From RECO01 sp050485385 (lineage in GTDB: Bacteria; Pseudomonadota; Alphaproteobacteria; Geminicoccales; Geminicoccaceae): a DNA stretch of 43,653 nt. The notes under the pieces are model-generated. The model made no database searches. It worked only from the letters and a program-made list of their open reading frames with translations, and was not told where the DNA came from. The first letter of the stretch is position 1, and each line of letters starts with the position of its first letter. The position numbers and the translations under genes were made by a program. The DNA lies in NCBI GenBank assembly GCA_050485385.1, contig JBJHBG010000031.1, positions 1 to 43,653 on the forward strand, in the 5' to 3' direction. Shown piece by piece: positions 7,498 through 15,905 of this stretch.

Positions 7498-9342
7498 ATG
7501 GCCGGGCCCCATCGTCTGACCTGCCTGCTTGCCTTGTCGTCGGTGGCCGTGGCGCTGGTGGCCGGTGCGGTCGTCGCACCGTGGCTCGCCCTCGCGGGCA
7601 TGCCGGGGTTGGGCATCCTGGCTCGGCGGACCCTCCAGGCGCCGCAACCCGGTTCGCGACGACCCGGCATGGTAGCGCCGGCCACGGTCGCCGTCGACGA
7701 CGGTGCCGTGGCCTCGGTCGAGGCGGAACTGAAGGTGGCGGTCGGTGCCGTCGGCGAACAGGCCGAGGCGACGGTCGCGCGGATCGGCGAGGTTGCGACC
7801 GCCCTCGACGAGATCTCCACCCGCACCGGGTCCATGCGCGCGACCGCGCAGGCCAACGCCGAGGCGGCGGCCGAGGTCGAGGCCGCCAACGAGGAACTCA
7901 AGACGGCCATCGCCAACGTCGACGCCGCGGCTTCGAACACGGCGGCCGTCGCCAAGCGCGCGGTCACCGCGGCGGACGAGGCCGGCGAGGCGATGGGGCG
8001 CACCCGCGAGGCGGCGCGCGAGATCGAGAGCATCGCCGCCATCATCGCCGACATCGCGGACCGCACCAACCTGTTGGCGCTGAACGCCACCATCGAGGCG
8101 GCGCGCGCGGGCGAGGCCGGACGTGGCTTCGCCGTGGTCGCGGGCGAGGTCAAGCAACTCGCCGCACAGACCGCGGAAGCCACGCGGCGGATCGGCGCCC
8201 AGATCGAGGCCATCGGCGGCACGGTCGCGACGACCGCCGGCCGCATCGACACGGTGGTGGCATCCATCCGCAGCATCGATGCCGCCGCCGGGGCTGCCTT
8301 GGACGCGACCGAGGTGCAGGCCCGAGTGGCCGACCGAATCGCCGGGGCCACGGCCCGCGCCGTGGCGCACACCGGGACGTTGACGGCGGACATCGCCAAC
8401 GTCGCCGAGAGTGCGGCCCGGTCGGCAAGCGGTGCCGGCCGCGTGACGGCGCAGGCGCGCGAGAGCGCCCGCGTGGTCGACCGCCTCGGCGCCGACGCCG
8501 TCGTGTGCCTCCGTCAGACGGCGCGGGGCGACCGCCGCCGGCATCCCCGTACGCCCTGCGAGTTCGACGCCGAACTCCGCTTCGGCGACAACGTGCTCGT
8601 CGGCCGCACCCGCGACCTCTCCCTCGGCGGTGCGCTGGTCGGCCTCGACCGGGGTACGGCCCCCGCCGGCAATGCCCGCGGCCGGTTGGACCTTCAGGGC
8701 GTCGGCGCGGTCGCCGTCGAGGTCCGCGACGTCGGCACCATGGGCCTGCATCTCGCCTTCACCGAGATCGCCCCGGAGGTCGAGGCGAAGCTGGTCGAGC
8801 TGCTGGCGGCGGTGGTGGCCGAAGACATGGCCTTCGCCGGGGAGGTCAAGGCCGGCGCCCGTGCCATCGAGGCCGCACTGGAGGCGGCGGTGGCCGGAGG
8901 CCGCGTGTCGGTCGACGACCTCTTCGACGTCGACTACGCGCCGGTCTCGGGGAGCGACCCGCAGCAATTCACCACGCGGTTCACCGAGCTTTGCGACGCC
9001 CTGCTGCCGCCGATCCAGGAGCCGCTGCTCGCCGGCTCCGACCGGATCGTGTTCGCCGCGGCGATGGACCGCAACGCCTATCTGCCGACGCACAACCGCG
9101 CCGTCTCGCACCCGCAGCGGCCGAACGATCCGGTCTGGAACGCCGCCAACTGCCGCAACCGGCGCAAGTTCGACGACCGGGCGGGTCTCGCCGCCGCGCG
9201 CAACACCAAGCCCGTGCTGCTGCAGAGCTACGCCCGCGACATGGGCAACGGCCGGACCGTGATGCTGAAGGAGGTCGACGCCCCCGTCTCCGTGCGCGGC
9301 CGCCACTGGGGTTGCCTCAGGCTCGCCTACCGGCTGCGGTAG
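7498..9342 (+). CDS. Methyl-accepting chemotaxis protein with PilZ domain and C-terminal sensor-like domain
   Basis: The 614-residue product has an N-terminal hydrophobic stretch (about residues 8-37) that could form one or two membrane segments, with no periplasmic sensor and no clear HAMP domain. A chemoreceptor signalling coiled coil follows; its conserved hairpin tip includes DIADRTNLLALNATIEAARA (about 183-202) and GFAVVAGEV. A PilZ domain comes next, starting at about residue 344, with the cyclic-di-GMP-binding pattern RRHPR and DLSLGG. The last roughly 165 residues contain NCRNRRKFDDRAG and RGRHWGCLRLAY, a C-terminal region seen in several alphaproteobacterial receptors and probably a ligand- or redox-sensing module. 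The start ATG has a GGAG site about 9 bases upstream. The receptor probably feeds a CheA such as the one encoded 12 kb downstream. Confidence 0.9.
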   Translation: MAGPHRLTCLLALSSVAVALVAGAVVAPWLALAGMPGLGILARRTLQAPQPGSRRPGMVAPATVAVDDGAVASVEAELKVAVGAVGEQAEATVARIGEVATALDEISTRTGSMRATAQANAEAAAEVEAANEELKTAIANVDAAASNTAAVAKRAVTAADEAGEAMGRTREAAREIESIAAIIADIADRTNLLALNATIEAARAGEAGRGFAVVAGEVKQLAAQTAEATRRIGAQIEAIGGTVATTAGRIDTVVASIRSIDAAAGAALDATEVQARVADRIAGATARAVAHTGTLTADIANVAESAARSASGAGRVTAQARESARVVDRLGADAVVCLRQTARGDRRRHPRTPCEFDAELRFGDNVLVGRTRDLSLGGALVGLDRGTAPAGNARGRLDLQGVGAVAVEVRDVGTMGLHLAFTEIAPEVEAKLVELLAAVVAEDMAFAGEVKAGARAIEAALEAAVAGGRVSVDDLFDVDYAPVSGSDPQQFTTRFTELCDALLPPIQEPLLAGSDRIVFAAAMDRNAYLPTHNRAVSHPQRPNDPVWNAANCRNRRKFDDRAGLAAARNTKPVLLQSYARDMGNGRTVMLKEVDAPVSVRGRHWGCLRLAYRLR

Positions 9343-9345
9343 AAG

Positions 9346-9365
9346 CAGGGAGCTTTTGGCCCCTG
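9346..9365. repeat. Degenerate copy of a GC-rich hairpin containing CAGGG...CCCTG
   Basis: Four bases after the chemoreceptor stop codon lies an inverted repeat with CAGGG and CCCTG arms around a CTTTTGG core. It is the imperfect, opposite-orientation relative of the palindromes at 16738 and 33074. The outer five base pairs form; the inner ones mismatch. It may be a transcription terminator, or a decayed member of a short palindromic repeat family. Confidence 0.45.
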
Positions 9366-9391
9366 AACCTCTGGGCAGACGGCCTCGGCCG

Positions 9392-9607
9392 TCAGCAGTT
9401 GGCCGGCAGGTGGGGGAGTGTGGCGGCGATCCGACGGCCGCGGCGCGCGTCCTCGGGGCCTTCCACCAGCACGCGGTCGGCGAGGTGCACCTGCTCGCCG
9501 TCGACGATAGCGGCGCGGTCGAGGAACAGACTCCTGCCGGTAAGGGTGTCGACCACCTGCACGACGTCGCCGGCGATCTGTACGAGGCGGCCTTCGAAGC
9601 TGGACAT
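9392..9607 (-). CDS. Small protein of unknown function, translationally coupled to nth
   Basis: The 71-residue product is acidic and soluble, with alternating hydrophobic residues that suggest a beta-rich fold (for example RLVQIAGDVVQVVDTLTG near the N terminus). I do not recognise the family. It starts with an ATG that shares one base with the nth stop (TGATG), and AAAGGGA lies about 8 bases upstream. Both features support real, coupled expression after endonuclease III. The final residue is a cysteine (PANC). No function is proposed; a nucleic-acid-binding or accessory role would be speculation from position alone. Confidence 0.65.
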   Translation of the reverse strand: MSSFEGRLVQIAGDVVQVVDTLTGRSLFLDRAAIVDGEQVHLADRVLVEGPEDARRGRRIAATLPHLPANC

Positions 9608-10305
9608 CAGGACGTCCCTTTGCGGTTGGTGTTCCGCCTCTCGGTACCACCCAAGTCTCGAGATTCCGTTGCCTCGCCGGCGGCCTGGGCGAAGGCGCAG
9701 TGGGCATGGACGACGCAGGCCGGACAGTCGGGCTTGCGCGCCTTGCAGACGTAGCGGCCGTGCAGGATCAGCCAGTGATGGGCACCCCTCAGGAAGCGTT
9801 CCGGCACCACCTCCAACAGGCGCCGCTCGACCGCGTCGGGTGTCGTGCCCGGGGCGAGGCCGGTGCGGTTGGCAACGCGGAAGATGTGCGTGTCGACGGC
9901 AATGGTGGGGGCACCGAACACTTCGTTGAGGACCACGTTGGCCGTCTTGCGCCCGACGCCCGGCAGCCGCTCCAGCGCTTCGCGGTCGTTCGGCACCCGG
10001 CCGCCGTGCGCCTCCAACAGTATTTTCGACAGCGCCACCACGTTCTTCGCCTTGTTGCGGAAGAGCCCCAGGCTGCGGATGGCGGCCTCCACCCCCGCCA
10101 CCCCGAGCGCCACCATCTGCTCGGGCGTGTCGGCCTGGGCGAACAGCCCCTTGGTGGCCTTGTTGACGCCCACGTCCGTCGCCTGCGCCGACAAGACGAC
10201 CGCCACCAGCAGGGTATAGGCGTCGCGGTAATCGAGTTCGGTCCTGGGATCGGGTCGCTGGGCCGCCAGAGCGGCGAACAGGGCCTCGACGGCTTCGGGG
10301 GTCAT
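9607..10305 (-). CDS. nth: Endonuclease III (DNA glycosylase/AP lyase)
   Basis: The 232-residue enzyme removes oxidised pyrimidines from DNA and cleaves the abasic site in base excision repair. The helix-hairpin-helix LPGVGRKTANVVL carries the catalytic Lys120, and the acid is Asp138 in VDTHIFRV; both fall at the same numbers as in the Escherichia coli enzyme. The iron-sulphur cluster ligands are also conserved (Cys187, Cys194, Cys197, Cys203, spacing C-x6-C-x2-C-x5-C). I chose the ATG with GAGGTG about 9 bases upstream over a GTG four codons earlier. The gene is divergent from the DUF2244 gene (56 bases), and its stop overlaps the start of a small coupled gene. Confidence 0.97.
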   Translation of the reverse strand: MTPEAVEALFAALAAQRPDPRTELDYRDAYTLLVAVVLSAQATDVGVNKATKGLFAQADTPEQMVALGVAGVEAAIRSLGLFRNKAKNVVALSKILLEAHGGRVPNDREALERLPGVGRKTANVVLNEVFGAPTIAVDTHIFRVANRTGLAPGTTPDAVERRLLEVVPERFLRGAHHWLILHGRYVCKARKPDCPACVVHAHCAFAQAAGEATESRDLGGTERRNTNRKGTS

Positions 10306-10361
10306 CGGCTGTGTCACCTCGCGCTCTCGCCATCGCTGGCCATCGCGTTATATGCGAGGGC

Positions 10362-10841
10362 ATGGCTGTTGGCACGGCACCGACGTTGGACCTCGTCCTC
10401 TACCCGAACCCGCCGCTCGGCAGGGCCGGCACGGCCTGGGTGATGGGCGGCGCGGTCGCCGTCGGCGGCAGCGTCGGCCTCGGCTTCCTCTTGATGGGTG
10501 CCTGGCCGGTCACCGGCTTTCTGGGTCTCGACCTGCTCGCCTTGTGGCTGGCGCTTCGCACCGCCGCCCGCCGTGCCCGCCGCGCCGAGGTCATTCGGCT
10601 CGACGGCCGCGGGCTCACGGTCCAGCGCGTCGCTCCCGACGGTCGGGTGACGGCGGACTTCGCCCTCGACCCGTACTGGGTCCGCGTCCAACTCGACGAG
10701 CGCCGCCGTCACGACCCGCGCCTCGCCCTCTGCGCCCACGGCCGCTGCGTGCCGATCGGCACGTTCCTGGCCGCCGCCGAACGGCGCGAACTGGCAAGCG
10801 AACTCCACGCCGCCCTCGACCGCCACCGCCAGCCGCGCTGA
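10362..10841 (+). CDS. DUF2244 family membrane protein
   Basis: The 159-residue product has the DUF2244 layout. A short N-terminal segment with YPNPPLGRAG leads into two membrane helices (about residues 27-47 and 50-68). These are followed by a basic stretch (ARRARRAEVIRL) and a soluble beta-rich C-terminal domain containing DPYWVRVQL. The function of DUF2244 proteins is unknown. The start ATG has GCGAGGG just upstream. The family is commonly found beside nth in alphaproteobacteria, as it is here (divergent), which supports the call. It converges on dapB, with only 37 bases between the two stops. Confidence 0.85.
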   Translation: MAVGTAPTLDLVLYPNPPLGRAGTAWVMGGAVAVGGSVGLGFLLMGAWPVTGFLGLDLLALWLALRTAARRARRAEVIRLDGRGLTVQRVAPDGRVTADFALDPYWVRVQLDERRRHDPRLALCAHGRCVPIGTFLAAAERRELASELHAALDRHRQPR

Positions 10842-10878
10842 ACGGCAGAAAAGGTCGCAAGCGCCTAGCTGCGCCCGC

Positions 10879-11682
10879 TTATCTCTCGAGCCCGAGCACG
10901 TCCGTCATGCCGTAGAGGCCGGGCGGGCGACCTCGGGTCCAGTGCGCCGCCGCTGCCGCACCGCGACCGAAGATCGAGCGGTCGGAGGCGCGATGCACCA
11001 GTTCGATCCGCTCGCCTGGCCCCGCCACGTAGACGGTGTGCTCGCCGACCGAGTCGCCCGCCCGCACGGCGGCGACGCCGATGCGGCCCGGGACGCGGGC
11101 CCCGGTCAGCCCGTCGCGAGCCCGCTCGATCGCCGTCTGGAGGTCGACGCCGCGGCCGCGCGCGGCGGCGGCGGCGAGGCCGAGGGCCGTGCCGGAGGGC
11201 GCGTCCGCCTTCTTGTTGTGGTGCAGTTCGACGATCTCGACGTCGAAGCTCTCGTCGAAGGTGCGCGTCACCAGCTCGACCAGGGCCGCGAGCAGCGTCA
11301 CGCCGCGGCTCATGTTGGGGGCTGCGACCACGGGCACGCGCTTCGCCGCTGCGGCGAGGGCCGCGTCGTGCTCGGCTTCGAGGCCGGTGGTGCCGATCAC
11401 CAGGGCGGTGCCGAGGTCTGCCGCTAGCGCCGCGATCTCGACGGTCGCCTCGGGTGTGGTGAAGTCGATGGCGCAGTCGGCCGCGCGCAGGGCCGCCTCG
11501 GCGTCGGCGGTGACCGCCACGCCGACGGGCGCGCGGCCGATCAGACTGCCGACGTCGGTGCCGAGGCTGGCGTGGCCAGGGCGCTGCACGCCGGCCGTGA
11601 GCACGAGCTCCGGATGATCGAGCACGCAGCCCAGATTGACCCGGCCCATGCGCCCGGCGCAGCCGAACACGGCGATCTTCAT
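10879..11682 (-). CDS. dapB: 4-hydroxy-tetrahydrodipicolinate reductase
   Basis: The 267-residue enzyme performs the NAD(P)H-dependent reduction in the diaminopimelate/lysine pathway. The nucleotide-binding motif VFGCAGRMGR lies at residues 5-14, the substrate loop is VIGTTGL, and the active-site signature ELHHNKKADAPSGTA contains the catalytic histidine and lysine. The C terminus GLYGMTDVLGL is typical. The length matches the family. The gene is transcribed away from the TPR gene (87-base divergent gap) and appears monocistronic. Confidence 0.97.
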   Translation of the reverse strand: MKIAVFGCAGRMGRVNLGCVLDHPELVLTAGVQRPGHASLGTDVGSLIGRAPVGVAVTADAEAALRAADCAIDFTTPEATVEIAALAADLGTALVIGTTGLEAEHDAALAAAAKRVPVVAAPNMSRGVTLLAALVELVTRTFDESFDVEIVELHHNKKADAPSGTALGLAAAAARGRGVDLQTAIERARDGLTGARVPGRIGVAAVRAGDSVGEHTVYVAGPGERIELVHRASDRSIFGRGAAAAAHWTRGRPPGLYGMTDVLGLER

Positions 11683-11769
11683 CGAACCCTCCCGAAGAAA
11701 CGCGATAGCGGGCGCCGGAGGCCGTTTTGGGGGCTTGCCAGCGCCGACGCGGCGCGCACCCTAGCGTCC

Positions 11770-12327
11770 ATGCGCAGGCGTTGCACCCCGGTCGTCACTT
11801 TGGTCCTGGGCATCGGGCTCGCGCTTTCGGCCGCCGCCGATCAGACCGATCCGCGCCTCGACGATCTGTTTCTCGAACTGCAGGCGGCCGCGAGCCCCGG
11901 CACCGCACGAACGGTCGAAAGCGAGATCTGGTCGATCTGGCTGGAGGTCGACGACCGTGGGGCGCGACTGGCGCTGGTTCGCGGCATCCGCGCCATGCGG
12001 CTCGGCCAGCTCGATCGTGCCGAGGCCGCGTTCGGCCATGCCATCGAGCGCCGCCCCGACTTCGCCGAAGCGTGGAACAAGCGGGCGACGGTGCGCTTTC
12101 TCGCCGGCCGGCTGACGGCGTCGGTCGCGGACATCCAGGCGACACTGGCGCTCGAGCCCCGCCACTTCGGCGCGCTCTCGGGCCTCGGCATGATCTACGA
12201 CCGGCTCGACGATGCCGAGGCGGCGCTACGGAGCTACGAGGCAGCACTCGAGATCAACCCGCACATGCCGGGACCTCGAGCGAGGGTGGAGGCGTTGCGC
12301 GCCGAGTTGGCGGGGGCTCCCATCTGA
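11770..12327 (+). CDS. Secreted or periplasmic TPR protein
   Basis: The 185-residue product starts with a signal peptide (MRRRCTPVVTLVLGIGLALSAAADQ, here described in full at residues 1-25 with cleavage after an ASA-like site). It then carries about three tetratricopeptide repeats (residues 75-180), seen as repeats of the pattern AEAWNKRATVRFLAGR and GALSGLGMIYDRLDDAEAAL. TPR units mediate protein-protein contacts. It ends 5 bases before the STAS-MlaE gene, so it is likely the first gene of the lipid-transport operon. A role as periplasmic partner of that transporter is inference from position. The longer frame upstream of this ATG runs through the dapB promoter region and was not used. Confidence 0.8.
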   Translation: MRRRCTPVVTLVLGIGLALSAAADQTDPRLDDLFLELQAAASPGTARTVESEIWSIWLEVDDRGARLALVRGIRAMRLGQLDRAEAAFGHAIERRPDFAEAWNKRATVRFLAGRLTASVADIQATLALEPRHFGALSGLGMIYDRLDDAEAALRSYEAALEINPHMPGPRARVEALRAELAGAPI

Positions 12328-12332
12328 GCGCC

Positions 12333-13469
12333 ATGCGCCCAAGGCTCGCCCTGGAGCGAGGTCGCGGCGGCGGCACGCTGGTTGCCACCGGCGACTGGTC
12401 GGTGGAGCACGCCCAAGCGCTCGATCGGCGGCTCGACCGCGTCCTCGACCGCATCGCCGCCCGACCCGGCCGTTGGGTCGTTCGGCTCGACGGCATCGCC
12501 CGGCTCGACTCGGCCGGGGCATGGCTGCTCCACCGCACGCGTGGCGAGCTGGAATCGGCAGGCGCCACGGTCGAACTGGTCGGTCTCGGCGCCGCCCAGG
12601 TGGAGTTGTTGGAGCGGGTGGCGAACGCGGCCTCCGGCCACGAGCTGCCGCCGGCACCCGAGGCCCGCTGGGTGCGCCGGGAGCTGGCGCGGCTGGGTGC
12701 CGCGACCCTCGGCACGATCGCCGAGGCGACGGCGCTTCTCGGCTTCTTCGGTGCCCTCGTCACCACGGCCGTCCTCACCTTGTTGCGCCCATGGCGCCTA
12801 CGCGTCACCGCCTTCAGCGCGCACGTCGTGCGAACCGGCCTGGAGGCGCTGCCCATCGTCGGACTGCTCTCCTTGCTCATCGGCATGGTGCTGGCGTTCC
12901 AAGGCGCAACCGAACTCGCCCGCTTCGGCGCCGACCTGTTCACCGTCAACCTGCTCGCCATCTCGATCCTGCGCGAGATCGGCGTGCTGATGACCGCCAT
13001 CATCGTCGCCGGGCGCTCCGGCTCCGCCTTCACCGCGCAGATCGGCACGATGGTGGTGAACGAGGAGGTCGACGCCATGCGCACGCTCGGCCTCGACCCG
13101 ATGGAGGTTTTGGTGCTGCCGCGGGTGCTCGCCTTGATGGTCGTGCTGCCGCTGCTCGCCCTGTTCGCGAACGTCATGGGCCTGATCGGTGGCGGGATGA
13201 TGACGCTGCTCGTCCTCGACATCCCGATATCGCTGTTCCTCGAGCAGCTTCGCGGCGCGGCCGGGCCGATGCAGCTGTTCGTCGGGCTGGTCAAGGCCCC
13301 GGTCTTCGCCTTCGTCATCGCCATGGTCGGCTGCCGCAACGGGCTGCGCGTCGAGGGCGATGCTGCGAGCGTCGGCCGGCTCACGACCCAGGCCGTCGTC
13401 ACCTCGATCTTTTTGGTGATCGTCATCGATGCCGCCTTCGCCATCACCTTCAGCCTCCTCGGCATCTGA
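12333..13469 (+). CDS. mlaE: MlaE-type lipid ABC transporter permease with N-terminal STAS domain
   Basis: The 378-residue protein fuses a STAS domain (about residues 1-110, MlaB-like, with VRLDGIARLDSAGAWLL) to an MlaE permease domain (about 120-378) of five or so membrane segments. MlaE signatures include IVAGRSGSAFTAQIGTM and NEEVDAMRTLGLDP. In the Mla system the permease, the ATPase MlaF and the MCE protein MlaD move phospholipids between the inner membrane and the periplasm or outer membrane. MlaB is a separate gene in E. coli but fused here, as in many alphaproteobacteria. mlaF follows 4 bases after the stop. Confidence 0.94.
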   Translation: MRPRLALERGRGGGTLVATGDWSVEHAQALDRRLDRVLDRIAARPGRWVVRLDGIARLDSAGAWLLHRTRGELESAGATVELVGLGAAQVELLERVANAASGHELPPAPEARWVRRELARLGAATLGTIAEATALLGFFGALVTTAVLTLLRPWRLRVTAFSAHVVRTGLEALPIVGLLSLLIGMVLAFQGATELARFGADLFTVNLLAISILREIGVLMTAIIVAGRSGSAFTAQIGTMVVNEEVDAMRTLGLDPMEVLVLPRVLALMVVLPLLALFANVMGLIGGGMMTLLVLDIPISLFLEQLRGAAGPMQLFVGLVKAPVFAFVIAMVGCRNGLRVEGDAASVGRLTTQAVVTSIFLVIVIDAAFAITFSLLGI

Positions 13470-13473
13470 GCCG

Positions 13474-14241
13474 GTGCCGGCAATCCGCGTCCAGGGGCTG
13501 GTAACCGCCTTCGGCCGCAACCGGGTCCACGACGGTCTCGACCTGGTCGTCCGGCGTGGCGAGATCCTGGGGCTGGTCGGCGGTTCGGGCACCGGCAAGT
13601 CGGTGCTGCTGCGCGCCTTGGTCGGGCTGATGCGGCCGCGCGCCGGCAAGGTCGAGGTGCTGGGCGAGGACGTCTACCGCGTGTCCGGCCGTCGGCTGCG
13701 CCGGCTCCGCACCCGCTGGGGGGTGTCCTTCCAGGACGGCGCGCTGTTCAGTTCGCTCACCGTGCGCGAGAACGTGCAGGTGCCAATGGTCGAGCGCCTC
13801 GGTCTGAAGCCACCCCTGATCGACGAACTCGCCGCGCTCAAGCTCGGCCTCGTCGGCCTCGGACCGGACGCCGCCGACAAGCTGCCGGCGGAGCTGTCCG
13901 GCGGCATGCGCAAGCGGGCGGGCCTCGCCCGCGCCCTCGCCCTGGATCCCGAGATCGTCCTGCTCGACGAGCCGACCGCCGGTCTCGATCCGATCGGTGC
14001 CGCCGCCTTCGACGAGCTGATCCTCTCGCTGCATCGCGCCCTCGGCCTGACGGTCGTGATGATCACGCACGACGTCGACAGCCTCGTCCGCATTACCGAC
14101 CGGATCGCGGTTCTGTTGAACAAACGCTGCATCGTTGCCACTCTGGGTGAACTTCGCGGCCGAGACGAGCCTTGGATTCGCGCCTATTTCGGGGGACCGC
14201 GCGGCCGTGCGGCGGTCCTAGCCGGCATGACGGAGGGCTGA
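13474..14241 (+). CDS. mlaF: MlaF-type lipid ABC transporter ATP-binding protein
   Basis: The 255-residue ATPase shows Walker A GGSGTGKS (residues 36-43), Q-loop SFQDGALFSSLTV, signature LSGGMRKRAGLARAL and Walker B IVLLDEPTAGLDP, followed by the switch histidine in ITHDVDS. LSGGMRKR and the short C terminus are typical of the MlaF/Ttg2A group. The start is a GTG placed 4 bases after the mlaE stop, giving MPAIRVQGL; longer in-frame starts would overlap mlaE heavily. The protein energises the MlaE permease at the cytoplasmic face. Confidence 0.95.
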   Translation: MPAIRVQGLVTAFGRNRVHDGLDLVVRRGEILGLVGGSGTGKSVLLRALVGLMRPRAGKVEVLGEDVYRVSGRRLRRLRTRWGVSFQDGALFSSLTVRENVQVPMVERLGLKPPLIDELAALKLGLVGLGPDAADKLPAELSGGMRKRAGLARALALDPEIVLLDEPTAGLDPIGAAAFDELILSLHRALGLTVVMITHDVDSLVRITDRIAVLLNKRCIVATLGELRGRDEPWIRAYFGGPRGRAAVLAGMTEG

Positions 14242-14245
14242 GCCG

Positions 14246-15217
14246 ATGGAAACCCGCGCGAGCCACGTCCTGGTCGGTCTGTTCGTCGTCGTGCTGACCC
14301 TTGCGGGTGCCGGCTTCGGCCTGTGGCTCGCCCGGGTCGAGCTGGACCGGGCCGTCGCCGTCTACGACGTGAGTTTCGGCTCGGCGGTGACCGGGCTGCA
14401 AAGCGGAGCTCGCGTCACCTATCAGGGCGTGCCGGTCGGCCGCGTTACCGACATCCGCTTCGACGCGGCACGGCTGGAGCGGGTGCTGGTGCGCGTCGAG
14501 GTCGATCCGACCACGCCCGTGACCGACGACACCACGGCGCAGCTCGCCCCGCAGGGCATCACCGGCCTCTTCTTCGTCCAGCTCCTGCCGGGCAGCGAGG
14601 GCAGCCCGCGTCTGGTGACCGATGCGGCCGAGCCGGCGATCATCCTGGCGACGCCTTCGCCGCTCGACCGTCTGGCGACCGACTTCCCGGAGATCCTCGC
14701 CCAGGGTGTGATCCTCTTGGATCGCGCGGTGGCGCTCCTGGACGACGACAATCTCCGCGCCTTCGGCCAGACGCTTGCCAACGTCGAGGCGGTGACGGCG
14801 ACGCTGGCCGAGCGGCGGGGCGACGTCGACGATCTCGTCGCCGACGCGACGGCGCTCGTCGGCGAACTGCGCCGCGCCGCGGAGGCGGTCAACGCGATGC
14901 TGGTGCGCGTCGATACCGCCGTCGACACGGTGCAGGCGGGCCTCCCGGAGTTGATCGAACGGGGCAGTGCCGGCCTCGCCGGGCTCGGCGAGGTGTCGCG
15001 GCGGATGGCGATCGTCGCCCGGCAGCTCGACGGCCTGATCGGCGACCTGCGCGAGCCGATGCGCGACTTCTCGCAGGTCGGGCTCTACGAGTTCAACGCG
15101 CTGATGGGCGAAACCCGCCATCTCGTCGCCGCCGCGACCCGCATCAGCCGCGAGTTCGAGCGCGACCCGGCTGGCTTCTTGCTGGGCGGCAGTTTCACGG
15201 GCTTTCGGGCGGATTGA
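14246..15217 (+). CDS. mlaD: MCE-domain lipid-binding protein (MlaD family)
   Basis: The 323-residue protein has one N-terminal membrane helix (about residues 8-28). An MCE domain follows (about 38-118), containing GSAVTGLQSGARVTYQGVPV and the GLFFVQLLPGS strand. A long C-terminal helical region (about 145-300) with heptad-like leucines and alanines may form a tunnel or coiled coil. MCE proteins form periplasmic hexamers that carry lipids. The length exceeds the short E. coli MlaD (about 180) and fits the longer alphaproteobacterial form. It lies 4 bases after mlaF. Confidence 0.93.
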   Translation: METRASHVLVGLFVVVLTLAGAGFGLWLARVELDRAVAVYDVSFGSAVTGLQSGARVTYQGVPVGRVTDIRFDAARLERVLVRVEVDPTTPVTDDTTAQLAPQGITGLFFVQLLPGSEGSPRLVTDAAEPAIILATPSPLDRLATDFPEILAQGVILLDRAVALLDDDNLRAFGQTLANVEAVTATLAERRGDVDDLVADATALVGELRRAAEAVNAMLVRVDTAVDTVQAGLPELIERGSAGLAGLGEVSRRMAIVARQLDGLIGDLREPMRDFSQVGLYEFNALMGETRHLVAAATRISREFERDPAGFLLGGSFTGFRAD

Positions 15218-15222
15218 CGGAC

Positions 15223-15852
15223 GTGCGCTGGGTTCTCGCAGCCTCGCTCGCGGTCGTCCTCGTCGGATGCACGGCGTTGGATTTCGCCACGCGCGATCCG
15301 CCGCGGCTGTTTCTCCTCACGCCGAAGAGCACCTTCGACGACGACTTGCCCGACCTCCGCCGCACGCCGCTTCTGATCGAGACGCCGACGGCGGCGGCCG
15401 GGTTGAACTCGGCGCGGATCGCCCTGAAGCCGACACCGACCATGCTCGAATATTACGCTGGCGCCACCTGGACCGAGGTGCTGCCGGTGATGGTGCATGG
15501 CCTCGTCATCGAGAGCTTCGACAATACAGGCAGCGTCGATGCTTTCGATCGGCTCAACGTCGCCGGCCGCGCCGACTGGGCCTTGAGCCTGAACATTCGC
15601 GAGCTCCAGCCGGAGTATGCCGACGTGCGGCGGCCGCCGGTGGTGAACGTCCGTGTTCAGGCGCGGCTGCTACGGCTGCCCCGGCGCGACGAGGTGGGCT
15701 TCGCGTCGTTCGAGACGGAATGGCCGGCCGAGGGTACCGAGCTCGTCTCGATCATCGATGCGATCGACGTGGCCTTCGGTCGGGTCGTCAAGAACATGGT
15801 GCAGTGGACCATCCGCAGCATCGCCGATGCCGGAACCCTGCCGTCTCGTTAA
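15223..15852 (+). CDS. ABC-type transport auxiliary lipoprotein (PqiC/DUF330-like)
   Basis: The 209-residue product is a lipoprotein: the N-terminal hydrophobic segment ends in the lipobox LVGC. The body contains YALTPKST-like text (FLLTPKSTF), SARIALKPTPTMLEYY and WTEVLPVMV, the pattern of outer-membrane lipoproteins that partner MCE transporters (PqiC/YmbA family). It is the last gene of the Mla-type operon. I chose the GTG at 15223; a TTG nine bases earlier overlaps the mlaD stop and is an alternative. It may replace the missing MlaA/MlaC partners of the E. coli system, which is inference. Confidence 0.85.
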   Translation: MRWVLAASLAVVLVGCTALDFATRDPPRLFLLTPKSTFDDDLPDLRRTPLLIETPTAAAGLNSARIALKPTPTMLEYYAGATWTEVLPVMVHGLVIESFDNTGSVDAFDRLNVAGRADWALSLNIRELQPEYADVRRPPVVNVRVQARLLRLPRRDEVGFASFETEWPAEGTELVSIIDAIDVAFGRVVKNMVQWTIRSIADAGTLPSR

Positions 15853-15905
15853 ATCGTCTTGGTCCAAAGTGGCGTTCCTTGATGTCGCATGGGTTTGCCG
15901 AAGTT

